Notes under the pieces: generated by a model | The model's input: only the letters and a program-made list of their open reading frames with translations | Databases searched by the model: none | Told to the model about the DNA's origin: nothing | Shown here: positions 16,437 to 24,727 of the stretch, in pieces | How the letters are laid out: every line of letters begins with the position of its first letter | How positions within the stretch are numbered: position 1 is the stretch's first letter | Assembly (NCBI GenBank): GCA_964419335.1 | Contig: CAYQOX010000048.1 | Span: 1-31,233 of the forward strand | Length of the DNA: 31,233 nucleotides | DNA from: CAYQOX01 sp964419335 | GTDB taxonomy: Bacteria; Hinthialibacterota; Hinthialibacteria; Hinthialibacterales; Hinthialibacteraceae | Direction: 5' to 3' | Made by a program: the position numbers and the translations under genes

Positions 16437-18058
16437 AGAGGATCAAAGCCGTGCATATAGCGTTATTCATGATCGTGGCGATGAATGGGATTGCCGAGGA
16501 TGAGTATCCCCATTTCGTGGATATAACCCAAGAAGCGGGGATATCCTTCACACATAGTATTGGCGACGATGAACTGAGTAATATTGTCGAGGGCAGCGGT
16601 GCCGGATGCGCTTTTTTTGATTATAACGGAGACGGGCTTTTGGATCTCTATTTTATGAATGGATCCTATGTTAAAGAAGTGAATCATCCAAAAGGGCGAG
16701 TGAATCAAGGAAAATTACGAAACGCGCTCTATCGGAATAATGGGGATGGAACCTTCACTGATGTCTCCGAAGAAGCCGGAGTTGATGATGAAGGCTATGG
16801 CATGGCGTGTGTCGCCGCCGATTATGACAACGATGGGGATAATGATTTGTTTCTCACCAATTACGGGATGAATAAACTCTACCAAAACAATGGCGATGGG
16901 ACATTCACCGATGTAACGAAGGAAGCCGGGGTGGAGAATGATTTGTGGGGTATCGGCTGTACTTTTTTTGATTATGATCAGGATGGCTATCTCGATTTAT
17001 ACGTAGGGAATTATTTGGAATTTGATCCTGAGTACCGTTTGTACTTCGCCGCGGAGAATTATCCCGGTCCTTTATCTTATAATGGCCAACCTGACGTGCT
17101 TTATCGCAATAATGGGGATGGAACTTTTTCCGATGTAACCAAAGAAGCCGGGGTTTATAACCCTGAAGGCCGGGCGATGGGAATCTCCGCCTGTGATGCG
17201 GATAACGACGGGGATATGGATTTGTTTGTGGCCAATGATGCCATGGAAAATTATTTTTATCGCAATAATGGAGATGGCACTTTTGAGAATATTGCGCTGA
17301 TGACCGCCACCGGTTTTGGACAAAACGGAGAAGCCACTTCAGCCATGGGTCCAGAATTTGGTGACTTTGATTTGGATGGCCATATCGACTTATTCGTTCC
17401 AGATATGGGGTATAGCTGCTTGTACCGAAACACGGGCGCCGGCTTGTATGAAGAGATGAGTTCCCGGATGGGCATTGCTTCCGTTTGTGGCCAGTATATC
17501 AGTTGGTCGGGAAACTTTTTTGATTTCGATTGTGATGGGTATCTTGATATTTTCATGAGCAACGGAAACGCCCATCGACTTTATGCCGAAGAAGATATCT
17601 TGCTGTTGAATGAGCAAGGAAAACGCTTCCAAGACATCTCGGCTCAAATAGGCGCCGACTTTCAGGAAAAATTTGTTGGACGCGGCTCAGCCACTGGGGA
17701 TTTTGACAATGATGGGGATCGCGATATTTTAGTTTTAAATTTGAACGATCGTCCTCGCTTGCTGCGCAATGATGGGGGGAACCAAAACCATTGGCTCATC
17801 ATCCAGACGGAAGGCCGAATAAGCAACCACAACGGTATCGGTGCCCGAATTACATTAACCACAGGTGGGAAAAAGCAGATACGCGAAATTGTTAGTAGTT
17901 CTGGGTATTTATCTCAGAGCGATCCTCGTGCCCACTTCGGTTTAGGAAAAGTGGAACAAGTGGATCGGATTGAGATTCGCTGGCCTAGCGGGATTGAGCA
18001 AGTTTTACAGGATGTCGAAACGAACCAAATTTTAAATATTGTTGAACCGGAAGCATAG
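16430..18058 (+). CDS. CRTAC1-family FG-GAP/VCBS propeller protein with ASPIC/UnbV C-terminus
   Basis: The 542-residue product has a signal peptide (cleavage near G-I-A-E, about residue 21). It contains seven calcium-loop motifs of the type D-x-D-x-D-G-x-x-D: F-F-D-Y-N-G-D-G, A-D-Y-D-N-D-G, F-D-Y-D-Q-D-G, D-A-D-N-D-G, D-F-D-L-D-G, D-F-D-C-D-G and D-F-D-N-D-G. These imply a complete seven-bladed FG-GAP propeller. Four near-identical R-N-N-G-D-G-T-F segments sit between blades. The last about 75 residues are an ASPIC/UnbV domain (G-I-G-A-R-I, S-S-S-G-Y-L-S-Q-S, H-F-G-L-G, I-E-I-R-W-P-S-G). Such proteins are exported and probably bind calcium and ligands or partner proteins; no enzyme activity is assigned. 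Overlap with the upstream gene suggests coupled translation. Confidence 0.93.
   Translation: MVKRIKAVHIALFMIVAMNGIAEDEYPHFVDITQEAGISFTHSIGDDELSNIVEGSGAGCAFFDYNGDGLLDLYFMNGSYVKEVNHPKGRVNQGKLRNALYRNNGDGTFTDVSEEAGVDDEGYGMACVAADYDNDGDNDLFLTNYGMNKLYQNNGDGTFTDVTKEAGVENDLWGIGCTFFDYDQDGYLDLYVGNYLEFDPEYRLYFAAENYPGPLSYNGQPDVLYRNNGDGTFSDVTKEAGVYNPEGRAMGISACDADNDGDMDLFVANDAMENYFYRNNGDGTFENIALMTATGFGQNGEATSAMGPEFGDFDLDGHIDLFVPDMGYSCLYRNTGAGLYEEMSSRMGIASVCGQYISWSGNFFDFDCDGYLDIFMSNGNAHRLYAEEDILLLNEQGKRFQDISAQIGADFQEKFVGRGSATGDFDNDGDRDILVLNLNDRPRLLRNDGGNQNHWLIIQTEGRISNHNGIGARITLTTGGKKQIREIVSSSGYLSQSDPRAHFGLGKVEQVDRIEIRWPSGIEQVLQDVETNQILNIVEPEA
16727..17285 (+). repeat. Intragenic repeats encoding N-N-G-D-G-T-F segments
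   Basis: Four similar stretches of about 20-50 bases lie within the CRTAC1 gene at about 16735, 16886, 17108 and 17264. Each encodes Y-(R/Q)-N-N-G-D-G-T-F, and the first three continue into D-V-(S/T)-(E/K)-E-A-G-V. They mark consecutive propeller blades and could support recombination within the gene. Confidence 0.8.
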
Positions 18059-18073
18059 TTATGATGTTGATGG

Positions 18074-18077
18074 GGAG
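18074..18077 (+). promoter_or_regulatory. Ribosome binding site deciding the ten-haem cytochrome start
   Basis: GGAG lies seven bases before the ATG at 18085. The earlier in-frame ATG at 18061, just after the previous stop, has no such leader. Confidence 0.7.
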
Positions 18078-18084
18078 AAAGATC

Positions 18085-20952
18085 ATGACGCGGCGTGCGT
18101 TTGTTTTTGTCATTCTCATGGTTGGAATGTTGAGTTCCGGGGATTTTATCTCTTGGACAGAAGAATCCTACTATGTAGCCGAAGAGGCTTATTATGTGGG
18201 AGAAGCCGCTTGCCGGCGATGCCATCATGACCTTGAACAACGCAATCAGTTTAATCTATGGCGTATGTCTGCACACGCGGATGCTTACGCATCCTTGGCG
18301 ATGCCTGAATCAAAAGAAATCGCCAAAATTTCCGGTGTGGATGTCGATCCCTTTGAAAGTCCTATCTGCCTTGGCTGTCATACGACCGCTTCCCTTTCTG
18401 AGGAATGGGAAAGGGATGAGACCTTTTACTTCGAGGATGGGATTCAATGTGAGATGTGCCATGGACCTGGAAGCGAGTATATGACCGAAGAGGTTATGCA
18501 AAATCGTGAATTGTCTGAACGAGCGGGATTAGAAATTCCCGACGAAGATTTCTGCATGATCTGTCATAAAGAAAAAGGCTCTCATACTGCGGTCTTGGAT
18601 GTGGAACCATTTGATTATGAACAAGCCATGGCTGAGATTGCGCATAAAGGGGTTGAGTGGGATGGAATGTATTGGGAACCAGAAGAAGCAGAACCTTTGC
18701 CAGGACCTAAATATGTCGGTTCACGTCAATGTGGAGAATGTCACCGTGGCGAGGAAATGGGGCATCAATACAGCCAATGGCGTCTTTCCAAACACGCCAA
18801 AGCCTATGCAATTTTAGGCACTCGCGAAGGGATTGAAATAGCGCGCGAAGAAGGAATTCTCGGCAACCCCCAAGAGTCTCCTGCATGTTTGCAATGTCAT
18901 GTCACGGGATACGAGGAACCTGCGGGACGTTTTTTGTCTTCATTCGATAAAGCCCAGGGGATCCACTGTGAAAGCTGTCATGGGGCGGGCAGTGAGTATC
19001 AGCAAGAAGCGGTCATGTTGGATCCGGTTGCTTCCCGAAAAGCAGGATTAAAAATACCATCGCCTGAAACATGCCGCGAGTGCCATGTAGAAGGGATTCA
19101 CGGGAAATCGTTTGATTATGAGACCCTGTGGGAAGAGATTCAGCATCCAGCCACCATTGAAAATACTGAAGAGGAAGTGGTTTATAAAACCCCTTTCAAT
19201 TTAGAAGTGAACCGTGATGAAAGTAGGTTGTATGTCGCTTGTGAAGGTTCGGATAGTTTGATCGTTGTGGATCTGGAAACTCAATCAATACTAAAAGAAA
19301 TTTTTATTCAAAATCAACCGCACGATGTCGCCCTCTCTCCTGATGAGAAAAAAGTTTTTGTCAGTAACCGCGCTTCGGATACAGTTTCTGTCATCGATAC
19401 AGAAACTTTCGAAATTGTAGATACGATTGAAGTCGGAGATGAGCCGCACGAGCTGATGACCGACCCGCAGGGGAATCGTCTCTTTGTCGTCAATACCGCT
19501 ACTTATGACATTTCCGTTATCGATTTGGAAACCTATCAGGAGAAAAAACGCTTGACAGCTGCCCGGGGAGCATGGGGAATTGCTTCCTCAAACGATGGTT
19601 TACGCATGTATGTAACCAACAACCTTTCTCACTTCGTTGAATTTCGTACTCCCTCAGTTTCAGAGGTTAGTGTGATCGATGTAGATCGCGGTGTTATCCA
19701 TGATCGCATCATGGTACCCGGCACCAACATGGTGCAGGGAGTGGATGTCGACCCTCATGATGAGTTTGTCATGGTAACGATGATTCGAACCAAGAATCTT
19801 GTTCCCATGACCCGCACGATTCAAGGATGGGTGATGACCAATGGGATTGCCATTCTATGGAACGATGGACGGGTGGATCAGCTGTTGCTGGATGAAGTGA
19901 ACGCATATTTCGCTGATCCCACCGATTTAGTGATTACCCCCGATGGACGTTATGCCTTTGTTACCGGTGCTGGTATCGATGCGGTGGCGGCGATCAATAT
20001 CGATAAAATGAAAGCCTTGTTGAATCGCCATAGTGATCAGGAACGTTTGGAGAAACTCCCTAATCATCTAGGGGTAAGCGTCGAGTATGTTGACAAACGA
20101 ATCAACGTGGGAAGAAGTCCCCGGGGGATGGTGGTTTCTCCTGATGGCAAAAGGGTTTATGTGGCCGATGCCCTGGATGATACCATCTCTGTTATTGATG
20201 TGGAAAAACAAGAACGAGTGAATGTCATTGATCTAGAGGGCCCAGAGGTCATCACATTGGAACGTAAAGGAGACCGCATTTTTCACAATGCCGATGTTAC
20301 CTTCGCACAACAGTTCACCTGTCATTCTTGTCATCCCGATGGCAACATCGATGGCATTACCTATGATATTGAACCGGATGGCATTGGGATCAACCCGGTG
20401 GATAATCGGACATTGCGTGGCATCTTGGATACGGCTCCTTTTAAGTGGGAAGGTACCAACCCAAGTTTGAGCCGCCAATGCGGGCCGCGGTTAGCCGTGT
20501 TCTTCACAAGAATTGATCCATTTACCCCAGAGCAAGTGGAAGCCCTGGATTATTATATAAGCACGATTCCAAGGCCCCCCAATCGTTATCGCTTAGAGGG
20601 GGAATTCACCCCTGCCCAACGGCGTGGCAAAAAGATGTTTGAACGTACCCACGATAATATGGGCAACCGGATTCCCGAAAAAGATCGTTGTATTACCTGT
20701 CATCCCCCCCCCTATTTCACCAATCGTGAGGTCGAAGAAGTGGGGTACACTTCGTATCTGGATACCAATTTCGAGTTTGATGTACCTCATCTGAATAACA
20801 TTTATGAGACAGCCCCTTTTCTCCATGATGGAAGAGCGGAAACCTTGGAAGAAATATGGACGGAATACAATCCCCATGATGAACATGGTGTGACCAATGA
20901 TATGACCAAAGATCAACTTAATGACCTGATTGAATATTTAAAGACGCTTTAA
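18085..20952 (+). CDS. Ten-haem cytochrome: tandem tetrahaem modules, YVTN propeller and MauG/CCP-like domain
   Basis: The 955-residue exported protein (signal about 1-20) has ten CXXCH sites. Eight form two tetrahaem cytochrome c554-like modules with first cysteines at 43, 95, 122, 157 and 216, 268, 295, 330: both sets have spacings of 52, 27 and 35, offset by exactly 173. Each module shares W-R-(M/L)-S-x-H-A, E-S-P-x-C and C-H-G-x-G-S-E-Y. Residues about 360-720 are a YVTN propeller (L-S-P-D-E-K-K-V-F-V-S-N, D-T-V-S-V-I-D-T, S-P-D-G-K-R-V-Y-V-A-D). The C-terminal part (about 735-955) resembles dihaem peroxidase/MauG proteins with CHSCH (746) and CITCH (869). Expected role: multi-electron transfer between a periplasmic substrate or partner and the respiratory chain. 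It begins 26 bases after the CRTAC1 gene. Confidence 0.9.
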   Translation: MTRRAFVFVILMVGMLSSGDFISWTEESYYVAEEAYYVGEAACRRCHHDLEQRNQFNLWRMSAHADAYASLAMPESKEIAKISGVDVDPFESPICLGCHTTASLSEEWERDETFYFEDGIQCEMCHGPGSEYMTEEVMQNRELSERAGLEIPDEDFCMICHKEKGSHTAVLDVEPFDYEQAMAEIAHKGVEWDGMYWEPEEAEPLPGPKYVGSRQCGECHRGEEMGHQYSQWRLSKHAKAYAILGTREGIEIAREEGILGNPQESPACLQCHVTGYEEPAGRFLSSFDKAQGIHCESCHGAGSEYQQEAVMLDPVASRKAGLKIPSPETCRECHVEGIHGKSFDYETLWEEIQHPATIENTEEEVVYKTPFNLEVNRDESRLYVACEGSDSLIVVDLETQSILKEIFIQNQPHDVALSPDEKKVFVSNRASDTVSVIDTETFEIVDTIEVGDEPHELMTDPQGNRLFVVNTATYDISVIDLETYQEKKRLTAARGAWGIASSNDGLRMYVTNNLSHFVEFRTPSVSEVSVIDVDRGVIHDRIMVPGTNMVQGVDVDPHDEFVMVTMIRTKNLVPMTRTIQGWVMTNGIAILWNDGRVDQLLLDEVNAYFADPTDLVITPDGRYAFVTGAGIDAVAAINIDKMKALLNRHSDQERLEKLPNHLGVSVEYVDKRINVGRSPRGMVVSPDGKRVYVADALDDTISVIDVEKQERVNVIDLEGPEVITLERKGDRIFHNADVTFAQQFTCHSCHPDGNIDGITYDIEPDGIGINPVDNRTLRGILDTAPFKWEGTNPSLSRQCGPRLAVFFTRIDPFTPEQVEALDYYISTIPRPPNRYRLEGEFTPAQRRGKKMFERTHDNMGNRIPEKDRCITCHPPPYFTNREVEEVGYTSYLDTNFEFDVPHLNNIYETAPFLHDGRAETLEEIWTEYNPHDEHGVTNDMTKDQLNDLIEYLKTL

Positions 20953-20968
20953 CGCGTGGAGGAAGAAG

Positions 20969-22105
20969 ATGAAACGATGGATATATGTATGGGTTTTCTT
21001 CGCTTTACTAATCCTTCCTGGATTGGCCCAAGATGAAAACCAACCGGTTCTCCAAGGAGAACCTTATGTGTATACCGAATGGGAAACTTTTTACGAAGAA
21101 GATGGGTTGCCCGATGAGCATATCTTCGCCCTTAAAGCGGATGAGAATCGCTTGTGGATTGGTACCGAGAATGGACTTGCTTTATATGAAGATGGAGAAT
21201 GGCGAACTTGGACAGAAGAAGATGGTCTGCCTTGGAGAGTGGTTAGTAGCATTACCGTACATGAAAAAACCGGGGATGTTTGGTTAGGCTTATTCGGGGG
21301 AGGCGTCGCCCGTTTCACAGGAGGGCGTTTCGATCATTTCCATCAACTTAACAGCGGCTTAGTCAATGATGTCGTGTATGGGGTGGATATGGAGAACGAT
21401 AATTTATGGTGTGCCACTACAGCCGGTACCAGTGTGTATAATACGGTCACAGGGGAATGGAAGATCTATACCGATAAAAACGCACCGATGGAAGAAATTT
21501 GGTGCTATAACGTGGATGCGACCGATGAAGCGGTTTATCTTGCCGTCTGGGGGGGAGGGATCCTGGTTTGGGATGTAGAAAGCCAAGGTTGGGATGTGCA
21601 TCATGATCCCGATGGGGAGATGGAAATCGACTTGTACCGCGATGATGGTTTGATCCACATTATTACCACCTCCGCTTCCTACGTGGATGGGATTTTGTGG
21701 GCTTCTACTTACTTTGGCTTGAGTCGTTATGATGGACGCCATTGGCGGGGATATATGGATCATGACAGCGGACTGACGAGTAATTTTATCAATTTTGCTG
21801 TAGGACGCGATGCACATACCTGCTACATCAGCACTGATTTGGGATTGTCCGTTTTGGCTGACTATGAAACAGACACATGGGTCGCCTATAAACGAGACGA
21901 AGAAGACGCCAAAACTTGGAATGCCCATATCATGGTAGGCGATCACGTGATTCGGACCGTACCTACCAATTTGACATTGCCTAATCATTTCGTGATTTGC
22001 TCCGAGTTCTTGGGAGATGATGTCTGGATTGGCACTGGACATGGGTTGGCACGGGGAATCGGGAATGATTATTACCGTGGATTAAAGAATCAATCCACAG
22101 AGTAG
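20969..22105 (+). CDS. Exported Reg_prop-type beta-propeller protein
   Basis: The 378-residue product has a signal peptide (core about 5-18, cleavage near G-L-A-Q). It carries repeats of the two-component-regulator propeller type: N-R-L-W-I-G-T-E-N-G-L-A-L-Y, G-D-V-W-L-G-L-F-G-G-G-V, N-L-W-C-A-T-T-A-G, D-G-I-L-W-A-S-T-Y-F-G-L-S-R-Y and D-V-W-I-G-T-G-H-G-L. In other proteins these propellers form the sensor part of hybrid histidine kinases; here there is no kinase or membrane domain, so it is a free exported propeller. It has no haem motif. GGAGG lies six bases before the ATG and the gene follows the cytochrome gene by 16 bases. It may be a scaffold or ligand-binding subunit of the neighbouring redox proteins. 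Confidence 0.85.
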   Translation: MKRWIYVWVFFALLILPGLAQDENQPVLQGEPYVYTEWETFYEEDGLPDEHIFALKADENRLWIGTENGLALYEDGEWRTWTEEDGLPWRVVSSITVHEKTGDVWLGLFGGGVARFTGGRFDHFHQLNSGLVNDVVYGVDMENDNLWCATTAGTSVYNTVTGEWKIYTDKNAPMEEIWCYNVDATDEAVYLAVWGGGILVWDVESQGWDVHHDPDGEMEIDLYRDDGLIHIITTSASYVDGILWASTYFGLSRYDGRHWRGYMDHDSGLTSNFINFAVGRDAHTCYISTDLGLSVLADYETDTWVAYKRDEEDAKTWNAHIMVGDHVIRTVPTNLTLPNHFVICSEFLGDDVWIGTGHGLARGIGNDYYRGLKNQSTE

Positions 22106-22115
22106 GAGAAAAATC

Positions 22116-23474
22116 ATGAATAAAAAACTTTTACTTCTATTCTCGTTGCTCATTGTTTTATTTGGTTCGTTGAGTCATGGTCATGATCGCTCAAATCGGG
22201 TGTGGGATACCACCGTGGGACCTCTTAACCCTGACCCCACGAAGGTGGAATATTATGGGAAAACTCCGAAAGAGTATTTACCCTATGGAAATTTCACTGA
22301 ACCCTATAAACGCTTTTTCTTAGAACCGTTGCAATATCGGGGGCATGGCCGTCATAAACCTGTTCCGGAAAATATCAAAACAGTGAAACTGGGGTTTATT
22401 GGCCCCATCCGAAAAACGGTTTCTGTCGCTTCTAGTGGGGCTGCGCACGAAGTCCCTTTGGGAATCAAAATGCTGAAAGGAGCCCGTTTGGCGATTGAAC
22501 ATGCTAATGCCCGCGGAGGATACAAAGACGAGATCCCTTATGAACTGGTCGTGAAAAATGATAATGGTTTGTGGGGGGCCTCGGGAAATGAAATTATTGA
22601 CCTGGGTTATAAAGACAAGGTTTGGGCAATCTTAGGAACGATCGATGGTGCCAATAGTCATATCGCGATTCGAGTAGCATTAAAAATCGAAATCCCGGTT
22701 ATGAACTCAGGGGATACAGATCCTACCTTTGTTGAGACCAACATCCCTTGGGTGTTTCGCTGCATCACGGATGACCGGCAGATGTGTTATTTGTTGGCGG
22801 ATTATGCCTTTAAAAAATTGGGAGTGAAAAAAGTTGCGGCCTTACGCGCAAATAATCGTTATGGACGGATGAGTATTGATGAATTTCGGGATGCAGCTAC
22901 GCGCTTAGGGTATCCTTTTTCGGCTGAATTGAATTATGACTTGGGTTCTACGGACTTCAGTAAACAATTGGAACGTATTAAAAGATTGGATCCTGAACTC
23001 GTGATTACCTATGGAAATTCAAGAGAGTCTGCTTTGATCCTGAAACAAATGCGCGAAATGGGAATGGATCAGTGGTTTATGGGGAGTGACCGCATGGTCA
23101 CCGATGAGTTCACCGAAATCGTTGGAGAAGATGAGGACAAAGTCATCGCAGGTTATCCCTATAACCCTGAAAGTGACGATGAGAAGTACGTGCGCTTCGT
23201 ACAGGATTTTGTAGAACGCTATGGCGAAGACCCAGAAACCTACGCCGCCCATGCATATGATGGGATGAGTATGCTGATCGAGGCGACAGAACAAGCGGGG
23301 TTGAACCGCGCCAAGATCCGGGATCAATTAGCCCTTATGGAAACTTATCATGGGGTTACCGGTGTCAAAGAATTTGACCCGATATTTACCGACCGTTCTT
23401 CTGCCTATCTAGCTTTTTTGGAAGATGGCGAATTTACTTTTCGCTCAAGAGATGAATTATTTGGTGATGAATAA
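22116..23474 (+). CDS. ABC-type branched-chain (LivJ-like) periplasmic binding protein 1
   Basis: The 452-residue product has a signal peptide (core about 5-19) and an extra segment (about 20-88, rich in Pro, Tyr and Arg), then a type 1 periplasmic binding fold. Motifs include V-K-L-G-F-I-G-P, G-A-R-L-A-I-E-H-A-N-A-R-G-G-Y, W-A-I-L-G-T-I-D-G-A-N-S-H and A-Y-D-G-M-S-M-L-I-E-A. Relatives bind amino acids, amides, urea or other small solutes. The ribosome binding site AGGAGA overlaps the stop codon of the propeller gene, so expression is probably coupled. No permease or ATPase gene is adjacent. The N-terminal extension contains P-Y-K-R-F-F-L-E-P-L-Q-Y-R-G, which reappears in diverged form in the next protein. 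Confidence 0.9.
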   Translation: MNKKLLLLFSLLIVLFGSLSHGHDRSNRVWDTTVGPLNPDPTKVEYYGKTPKEYLPYGNFTEPYKRFFLEPLQYRGHGRHKPVPENIKTVKLGFIGPIRKTVSVASSGAAHEVPLGIKMLKGARLAIEHANARGGYKDEIPYELVVKNDNGLWGASGNEIIDLGYKDKVWAILGTIDGANSHIAIRVALKIEIPVMNSGDTDPTFVETNIPWVFRCITDDRQMCYLLADYAFKKLGVKKVAALRANNRYGRMSIDEFRDAATRLGYPFSAELNYDLGSTDFSKQLERIKRLDPELVITYGNSRESALILKQMREMGMDQWFMGSDRMVTDEFTEIVGEDEDKVIAGYPYNPESDDEKYVRFVQDFVERYGEDPETYAAHAYDGMSMLIEATEQAGLNRAKIRDQLALMETYHGVTGVKEFDPIFTDRSSAYLAFLEDGEFTFRSRDELFGDE

Positions 23475-24624
23475 CAGGATGAAACCGAAACAAGTTCTCG
23501 AAGCCCTGATTCTCAGGGCTTTTTTCTTTCTTTTGTTTATTCCTACGGCTGCAGCCCAAGAGCCCCACAAACGCATGTTGGATGATCCCTTGCGTTTTAC
23601 TGGACCCGATAGCCTTCAGGCCAAACATCACGAACTCAAAGAACTACGAATCGGGTTTTTTGCGCCGAAAGGAGAGCATGGTGTCGGTGAATCGCTCTGG
23701 AAGGGAGCGAATCTCGCCGTGGAGGAAGAAAACCAGCAAGGCGGGTATCATGATTTACCCTTCCGTTTAGTTCCTGCTTGGGCAGAGGATCCCTGGGGTG
23801 CCGGTTCAAAAGAAGTCATTCGCTTAGTCTATGAAGAACAAGTCTGGGCACTCATTGGTTCTGTCGATGGAGACAGTACTCATGTGGCAGAACAAATCGC
23901 CACCAAAGCGCGCGTCCCCTTAATCGCTCCAATTTCCTCAGATTCAACCCTCACCTATATTCGCATCCCTTGGATATTTCGTCTGCCCCCGAGCGGTGTC
24001 GATCAGAGCGAACTTTTATTGAACGATCTCCCTCTGGGAAAAATGGGCTTACTTACCTCCACCCATCATGATGGACGCATCGCTAAGGATGAAATAATTA
24101 AAACCCTGGGAAGAATAAATCGATCACTTTTATTTCATTATCAAGTGGGCGATGAAAAAGGTCTTCCCTTAATCGTGGAGAAAATGCGGGAGCATGACTT
24201 CGATTCTCTTATACTATATGTTCCTCCCGAGTGGATTTACTCTCTGTTTCACCAATGGCAAGGTTCTATGCCCAAAAACCTCATTACTTATTGGCTTCCA
24301 GGAATAGACTGGGGAAGACTTCGTTCGCTTTATTCCGGAAAAATTGTGACGATCGTGCCCTTTGATCAAGAAAGACAAAGATATAATGAATTTCAGAAAA
24401 AATATTCGAAAAAGTATGAGCAAGACGCGGATTTTTGTGCGGCTTATGGCTATGATGCGGTAAGGCTTATTGCTCATGGCATAAAACAATCCGGTTTAAG
24501 CCGCAAAGATTTACGGGAATCCTTAGCGGAAATGAGTTTCAAAGGAGTGAGCGGCACGATTCAATGGGATCATGGAGGGGGGAATCCCGGGAAGCCGATT
24601 CGGGTTCTAAAAAAATGGAATTAA
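23467..24624 (+). CDS. ABC-type branched-chain (LivJ-like) periplasmic binding protein 2
   Basis: The 385-residue product is a diverged paralogue of the preceding protein. It has a signal peptide (core about 12-30, cleavage near T-A-A-A-Q), a short version of the same lead-in (P-H-K-R-M-L-D-D-P-L-R-F-T-G), then L-R-I-G-F-F-A-P-K-G, G-A-N-L-A-V-E-E-E-N and W-A-L-I-G-S-V-D-G-D-S-T-H. Ligand-contact areas differ (for example S-S-D-S-T-L-T-Y in place of S-G-D-T-D-P-T-F), so it may bind another ligand or none. The start is uncertain: the ATG at 23467 overlaps the previous gene by eight bases, and an ATG at 23479 is almost as good; both give a signal peptide. It is the last member of the tight cluster; bioB begins 103 bases on. 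Confidence 0.85.
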   Translation: MNNRMKPKQVLEALILRAFFFLLFIPTAAAQEPHKRMLDDPLRFTGPDSLQAKHHELKELRIGFFAPKGEHGVGESLWKGANLAVEEENQQGGYHDLPFRLVPAWAEDPWGAGSKEVIRLVYEEQVWALIGSVDGDSTHVAEQIATKARVPLIAPISSDSTLTYIRIPWIFRLPPSGVDQSELLLNDLPLGKMGLLTSTHHDGRIAKDEIIKTLGRINRSLLFHYQVGDEKGLPLIVEKMREHDFDSLILYVPPEWIYSLFHQWQGSMPKNLITYWLPGIDWGRLRSLYSGKIVTIVPFDQERQRYNEFQKKYSKKYEQDADFCAAYGYDAVRLIAHGIKQSGLSRKDLRESLAEMSFKGVSGTIQWDHGGGNPGKPIRVLKKWN

Positions 24625-24713
24625 AACTTTTCAAAAACTTGAACCGGCTCGATTCTTTCTGGGAGATTTATTGGCTTCGTGTTACAATAGCCTAATTTTA
24701 AAATCATTGAACG

Positions 24714-24719
24714 AAGGAG
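24714..24719 (+). promoter_or_regulatory. Ribosome binding site deciding the bioB start
   Basis: AAGGAG lies eight bases before the ATG at 24728, 19 codons inside the longest open frame. Confidence 0.85.
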
Positions 24720-24727
24720 AAATTTTA

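Noticed and set aside
14409..20952. Idea that the cluster encodes hydrazine synthase and hence anammox metabolism.
   Set aside because: No hydrazine synthase beta/gamma, hydrazine dehydrogenase or nitrite reductase gene is present, and HzsA-like domains are common in non-anammox bacteria.
22116..24624. Idea that the two binding proteins form an ordinary amino-acid ABC transporter operon.
   Set aside because: No permease or ATPase gene lies on either side; the genes are embedded in a cytochrome/propeller cluster and followed by bioB.
24639..24688. Possible promoter before bioB (TACAAT at 24683-24688).
   Set aside because: No acceptable -35 element is found at 16-18 bases upstream, so the match is too weak to annotate.
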